NCBI RefSeq assembly: GCF_001693775.2
Contig: NZ_MBEW02000004.1
Location: 1-64,000, forward strand
Length of the DNA: 64,000 bases
Source: Criibacterium bergeronii
GTDB taxonomy: Bacteria > Bacillota > Clostridia > Peptostreptococcales > Filifactoraceae
Reading direction: 5' to 3'
Shown here piece after piece: positions 62,951-64,000 of the stretch (position 1 is its first letter; every line of letters starts with the position of its first letter). The notes beneath the pieces are model-generated. The model was not told the origin of the DNA, searched no databases, and was given only the letters and a program-made list of their open reading frames with translations. The position numbers and the translations under genes are program-made.

Positions 62951-64000
62951 ATGGATATAGTAAAGACCTCTATAAAACGCCCCATTACTATAATTATGGG
63001 TATGCTTATAATATTAATCCTTGGCGGTGTGTCAGTTAGCAAAATGAAAATGTCTTTGATGCCGGAGTTTAAACTGCCTTATGTGATTGTATACTCAACC
63101 TATGAGGGAGCAGGACCTAACGAAGTCGAAAATTTACTGTCAAAGCCACTTGAGCAGGCGGTGTCAAGTGTGCATGGTGTAAATAAAATCACATCTCAAA
63201 GCTCTAATGGTATGAGCCTTTTGGAGATAGAATTATCCTATGGTACGAATATGGATAAGGCTGTTAGCGATATTGGCGAAGCCATTAACATGATACAGGA
63301 TTTCTTGCCTGATGAAGCATCAAAGCCGCTGGCTATGAAGTTAAACCTAGATATGATGCCAATTGCCTTTGTGGTAGCATCATCAGGCAAGATGGACGAT
63401 TACCAGCTAAGAGATTTTGTAGACAGGAATATAAAAAATAGGATAGAAAGGCTGGACGGGGTAGCCTCTGTCACAATTTCAGGGGGTACGGAAAAGGAGA
63501 TTAGAGTTTTTCTGGATGAAAATAAATTAAACGGGTTAAAGTTAGATGTAAATACAATCTCTCAGCTAATTATGTCAGAAAATACTGACCTTGCCGGAGG
63601 TAATATTGATTTTGGCGAAAAAAGTTTTTCGGTAAGCTCAAAATTGCAGATGGACAGCGTTGAAGATATCAAAAACACACCAATAATTTTGCGTACCGGT
63701 AACGTCATAAAGCTGCAAGAAATAGCAGATGTAGCTTTAGTAGATAAAAAGCTTACAACAAAGAGCAGATACAACAAAAACAGTGCTGTAATGCTGACAA
63801 TCAGTAAGTCAAGTGATGGAAATACTGTAGATACGGTAAAAAATTTAAGAGAAGAAATAAAAAATATAAATAAGTCCTATGATAATTTAAATGTGGTAAT
63901 ATCTCAAGAGTCTGCAAAGCTTATTGAAAATTCAATCAGCTCAGTTGTGCAAAATATTTTTGTCGGAGCATTTTTATCAATATTGATCTTGATGGTATTT
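62951..64000 (+). CDS. RND family efflux transporter permease (AcrB/HAE1 type), partial
   Basis: The first 350 codons are visible and remain open to the window end. MDIVKTSIKRPITIIMGMLI opens with the first membrane helix; SKMKMSLMPEFKLPYVIVYS and YEGAGPNEVENLLSKPLEQA are AcrB-family porter-domain motifs. LDGVASVTISGG and the start of the second membrane domain (NIFVGAFLSILILMVF) follow. It exports hydrophobic compounds or lipids by proton drive. Directly cotranscribed with the adaptor. Confidence 0.93.
   Translation, partial: MDIVKTSIKRPITIIMGMLIILILGGVSVSKMKMSLMPEFKLPYVIVYSTYEGAGPNEVENLLSKPLEQAVSSVHGVNKITSQSSNGMSLLEIELSYGTNMDKAVSDIGEAINMIQDFLPDEASKPLAMKLNLDMMPIAFVVASSGKMDDYQLRDFVDRNIKNRIERLDGVASVTISGGTEKEIRVFLDENKLNGLKLDVNTISQLIMSENTDLAGGNIDFGEKSFSVSSKLQMDSVEDIKNTPIILRTGNVIKLQEIADVALVDKKLTTKSRYNKNSAVMLTISKSSDGNTVDTVKNLREEIKNINKSYDNLNVVISQESAKLIENSISSVVQNIFVGAFLSILILMVF

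Noticed and set aside
1-64000. CRISPR array, tRNA or rRNA genes, prophage
   Set aside because: I saw no regularly spaced repeats, no cloverleaf-type sequence and no phage structural genes when reading both strands; short tRNAs could still be missed by eye.

Overview
The window is low-GC DNA from an anaerobic Gram-positive bacterium, most likely class Clostridia (a Peptostreptococcales- or Tissierellia-like lineage). The evidence is a clostridial-order rnfCDGEAB operon, a single-chain pyruvate:ferredoxin oxidoreductase, Cys4 zinc forms of S14, L36 and adenylate kinase, a GlmL/MutL-type mutase activator, A+T-rich intergenic DNA and strong Shine-Dalgarno sites with frequent TTG starts. No marker fixes the species.

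Layout. 1-400: the start of a riboflavin ECF transporter gene behind an FMN riboswitch, leftward. 450-6850: rightward accessory and housekeeping genes (AlbA_2/RecG-like regulator, MATE pump, alpha/beta hydrolase, a frameshifted Fe-S protein, a TIGR04076-type protein, an AGCS alanine symporter). 6880-15430: a leftward carbohydrate operon with lipoprotein binding protein, two permeases, a twin-NBD ATPase, a VOC protein, an FGGY pentulose kinase and a split transketolase. It starts at a strong promoter that carries two palindromic operators, and a ROK repressor is divergent. 17180-32480: the S10-spc-alpha ribosomal superoperon (rpsJ to rplQ, with secY, adk, map, infA and rpoA), with a long leader and a terminator after rplQ; rpsD is missing from its usual clostridial place. 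32500-34840: a graveyard of IS630, IS3 and restriction-specificity remnants. 34840-37830: a BspA-like leucine-rich-repeat surface protein behind a broken secreted-protein gene, under a promoter with a Fur-like palindrome. 38130-44260: a radical SAM protein and the Rnf operon. 44580-44800: two tandem 26-codon paralogous ORFs, each with a strong ribosome-binding site. 45190-47340: a two-component system. 47690-53310: an oppABCDF peptide transporter. 53700-57430: pyruvate:ferredoxin oxidoreductase. 57560-59690: an orphan GlmL/MutL protein and a HutD/Ves protein. 60070-61430: murC. 61540-64000: an RND efflux pair, the second gene cut by the window edge.

How it fits together. The peptide importer, alanine symporter, PFOR and Rnf outline an amino-acid- and peptide-fermenting anaerobe. 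PFOR makes acetyl-CoA and reduced ferredoxin, and Rnf uses that ferredoxin to reduce NAD+ while building an ion gradient. The sugar operon points to use of a ketopentose that enters the pentose phosphate pool.

The most interesting unexplained items are the two tandem 26-aa hydrophobic ORFs between the two-component genes and rnfC, a structured 120-bp element present twice, the long S10 leader, the operator-bearing sugar operon without an isomerase, and a perfect 44-bp palindrome in the remnant region. I saw no CRISPR array, tRNA, rRNA or intact mobile element.
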